From: Microvirga sp. BSC39
Lineage (GTDB): Bacteria; Pseudomonadota; Alphaproteobacteria; Rhizobiales; Beijerinckiaceae
Length of the DNA: 64,000 bases
Direction: 5' to 3'
Assembly: GCF_000739015.1 (NCBI RefSeq)
Contig: NZ_JPUG01000066.1
Span: forward strand, 1 to 64,000
The translations under genes were made by a program, and so were the position numbers. Shown here piece after piece: positions 62,672 through 64,000 of the stretch; the stretch's first letter is position 1, and every line of letters starts with the position of its first letter. Below the pieces are notes generated by a model. That model saw only the letters and a program-made list of their open reading frames with translations, was not told the origin of the DNA and did not search any database.

Positions 62672-64000
62672 ATGGTTGATCCGGCTCTCCCTGCCCCTCA
62701 GCCGGCTCCACCGCCTGCAGGCTCGTCGCTCTTTACGGCGGGCGGGATCGTTCTGGCGATCGGGGGGCTCTATTTCGGCCGTGACATCTTCATTCCGTTC
62801 GCCGTCGGCATTCTCCTCAGCTTTGCGCTGACTCCCCTGGTCAACTGGCTCCGGCGACTAAGGCTCCCGAGAGTCGCCGCCGCGCTGGTCGCCGTGACGC
62901 TGGCCTTCATCCTGATCGGCGGTATCACCTACGTGGTCGGCCGCCAGCTCGTGCAGCTCGCCAACAACCTCCCGAGCTATCAGACGACGATCACGGAGAA
63001 GATCCGCGCCCTGCAAACCTCCGCGCCTGGAGGCGGCGTTGTAGACAAGGTCACGGCCACCATTCAGGACCTGAGCAAGGAGATTTCCGGGGCGGAGAAG
63101 GTGACCGATCAGGCAGCAGAGCGAGCCGGCACGGCTCTTGGCGCTCCCCCTGCCCCGCAGGAGCCGATCACGGTTCGGCTCGAGCGTCCCGAATCCCAGC
63201 CGCTCGAGATCATCCAGACGATTGCCGGTCCACTCCTTGCGCCTCTGGCCACCGCCGGTCTGGTGATCATCTTCGTGATCTTCATTCTGCTGGAACAGGA
63301 GGATCTGCGCGACCGCTTCATCAAGCTCGCCGGCGCGGGCGACCTGCAGAAGAGCACGCAAGCCCTTAACGACGCGGCCGCGCGGGTCAGCCGCTACCTG
63401 CTGATGCAGCTCATCGTGAACCTGACCTACGGGGTTCCCATCGGGATAGCGCTCTACTTCATCGGCGTTCCCAATGCGGTGCTATGGGGCCTGCTGGCGG
63501 CGGTGCTGCGCTTCATCCCCTATCTGGGCCCCTTCCTGGCAGCCACCTTTCCCATCGCTCTCGCCATCGCGGTCGATCCTGGCTGGTCCATGCTGCTCTG
63601 GGTCGTGGGGTTGTTTCTCGCCGCCGAACTCATCAGCAACAACGTCATCGAGCCTTGGCTCTACGGCTCCAGCACGGGCCTGTCGTCGCTCGCCATCATC
63701 ATGGCGGCGATCTTCTGGACCACCCTGTGGGGACCGGTCGGGCTCTTCCTGGCGACGCCCCTCACCGTCTGCCTCGTGGTGATCGGCCGCTATGTGCCTC
63801 AACTCGAATTTCTCGGCGTCCTTCTCGGCAGCGACCCGGTCCTCGCTCCGGAGGAGCGCCTGTACCAACGCCTGCTGGCCGGAAATCTGGAAGAGGCCAC
63901 CGAGATCGCCGAGGATTACGTGGATGAGCACTCCTCGCGCGAGTTCTACGACCATGTGGGCATCCCCGCCCTTCGTCTGGCAGAGAACGACCGCCAGCGC
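62672..64000 (+). CDS. AI-2E family transporter, 3' end outside window
   Basis: The first 443 codons are present. N-terminal Pro-rich start, then transmembrane helices typical of the family: LAIGGLYFGRDIFIPFAVGILLSFALTPLV (in parts), a large cytoplasmic/periplasmic loop (about 110-180), and the conserved C-terminal half PYLGPFLAATFPIALAIA, SNNVIEPWLYG. Such permeases export small molecules (AI-2/TqsA or YdiK-like). An extra hydrophilic C-terminal region after the last helix (QRLLAGNLEEATEIAEDY) continues past the edge. Confidence 0.87.
   Translation, partial: MVDPALPAPQPAPPPAGSSLFTAGGIVLAIGGLYFGRDIFIPFAVGILLSFALTPLVNWLRRLRLPRVAAALVAVTLAFILIGGITYVVGRQLVQLANNLPSYQTTITEKIRALQTSAPGGGVVDKVTATIQDLSKEISGAEKVTDQAAERAGTALGAPPAPQEPITVRLERPESQPLEIIQTIAGPLLAPLATAGLVIIFVIFILLEQEDLRDRFIKLAGAGDLQKSTQALNDAAARVSRYLLMQLIVNLTYGVPIGIALYFIGVPNAVLWGLLAAVLRFIPYLGPFLAATFPIALAIAVDPGWSMLLWVVGLFLAAELISNNVIEPWLYGSSTGLSSLAIIMAAIFWTTLWGPVGLFLATPLTVCLVVIGRYVPQLEFLGVLLGSDPVLAPEERLYQRLLAGNLEEATEIAEDYVDEHSSREFYDHVGIPALRLAENDRQR

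Overview
The window is a stretch of a GC-rich alphaproteobacterial chromosome, most likely from the Hyphomicrobiales (Methylobacterium/Microvirga/Bosea-like). The evidence is the family content: DUF2842, BA14K, DUF1236 and DUF6894 proteins, a bacterial NDUFS4-type complex I subunit, class I PHA synthase, COX15-type heme A synthase, long L13/S9 proteins, form II cox genes, and several promoters matching the alphaproteobacterial EcfG consensus GGAAC-N16-CGTT. This placement is inferred from family content only. No phage, insertion sequence, integrase or CRISPR array was seen. Three tRNA genes are present: Arg-TCT, Pro-TGG and Glu-TTC.

Layout. 1-3.3 kb: trans-4-hydroxyproline catabolism (D-amino acid dehydrogenase cut by the window edge, epimerase, DHDPS-like deaminase) with a divergent GntR regulator and a palindromic operator. 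3.3-11.1 kb: mixed housekeeping and small stress or envelope genes, namely a TVP38-family membrane protein, tRNAs around an NDUFS4 homologue, a DUF192/double cold-shock pair, a sirtuin, an acyltransferase-like membrane protein, an orphan carrier protein, a KDPG/KDPGal aldolase and small secreted proteins. 11.1-21.1 kb: a complete form II aerobic CO dehydrogenase-like (cox) cluster. The structural order is S-L-M with the AYRGAGR active-site loop. It is followed by coxD and coxE, preceded by coxG and an Fe-S scaffold gene, and faced by a divergent cofactor-maturation operon (split XdhC, molybdopterin-binding protein, MocA-like nucleotidyltransferase).

21.2-28.3 kb: tRNA-Glu, recJ, a GNAT acetyltransferase, glpX, homoserine dehydrogenase and a class I/II aminotransferase. 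28.4-33 kb: phaC, a FadL-type porin and a fumarylacetoacetate-hydrolase-family enzyme. 33-43.1 kb: argC, preceded by what looks like an arginine-rich leader peptide and intrinsic terminator; rplM-rpsI; GST; thioesterase; CoA-binding protein; O-acetylhomoserine sulfhydrylase; a ParA-like ATPase; heme A synthase; and small envelope proteins. 43.2-46.9 kb: a three-gene signalling operon (periplasmic protein, hybrid-PAS histidine kinase, REC-PAS-LuxR regulator). Its kinase gene carries an in-frame amber codon between the HisKA and ATPase domains. 47-53.6 kb: BA14K protein, L,D-transpeptidase, extensin-like protein, a Cdc48/p97-like double AAA+ ATPase and a secreted protein built from a tandem duplication. 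54-64 kb: a complete oligopeptide/dipeptide ABC transporter operon headed by an ArgE-like deacylase and containing one foreign-looking small secreted protein, then a divergent threonine-dehydratase-like enzyme and the start of an AI-2E family transporter.

Three layers of non-coding signal cut across the gene list. The first is a set of candidate EcfG (general stress response) promoters placed 30-48 bases ahead of small-protein genes. The second is a dispersed two-hairpin repeat present four times. The third is a likely transcription attenuator ahead of argC.
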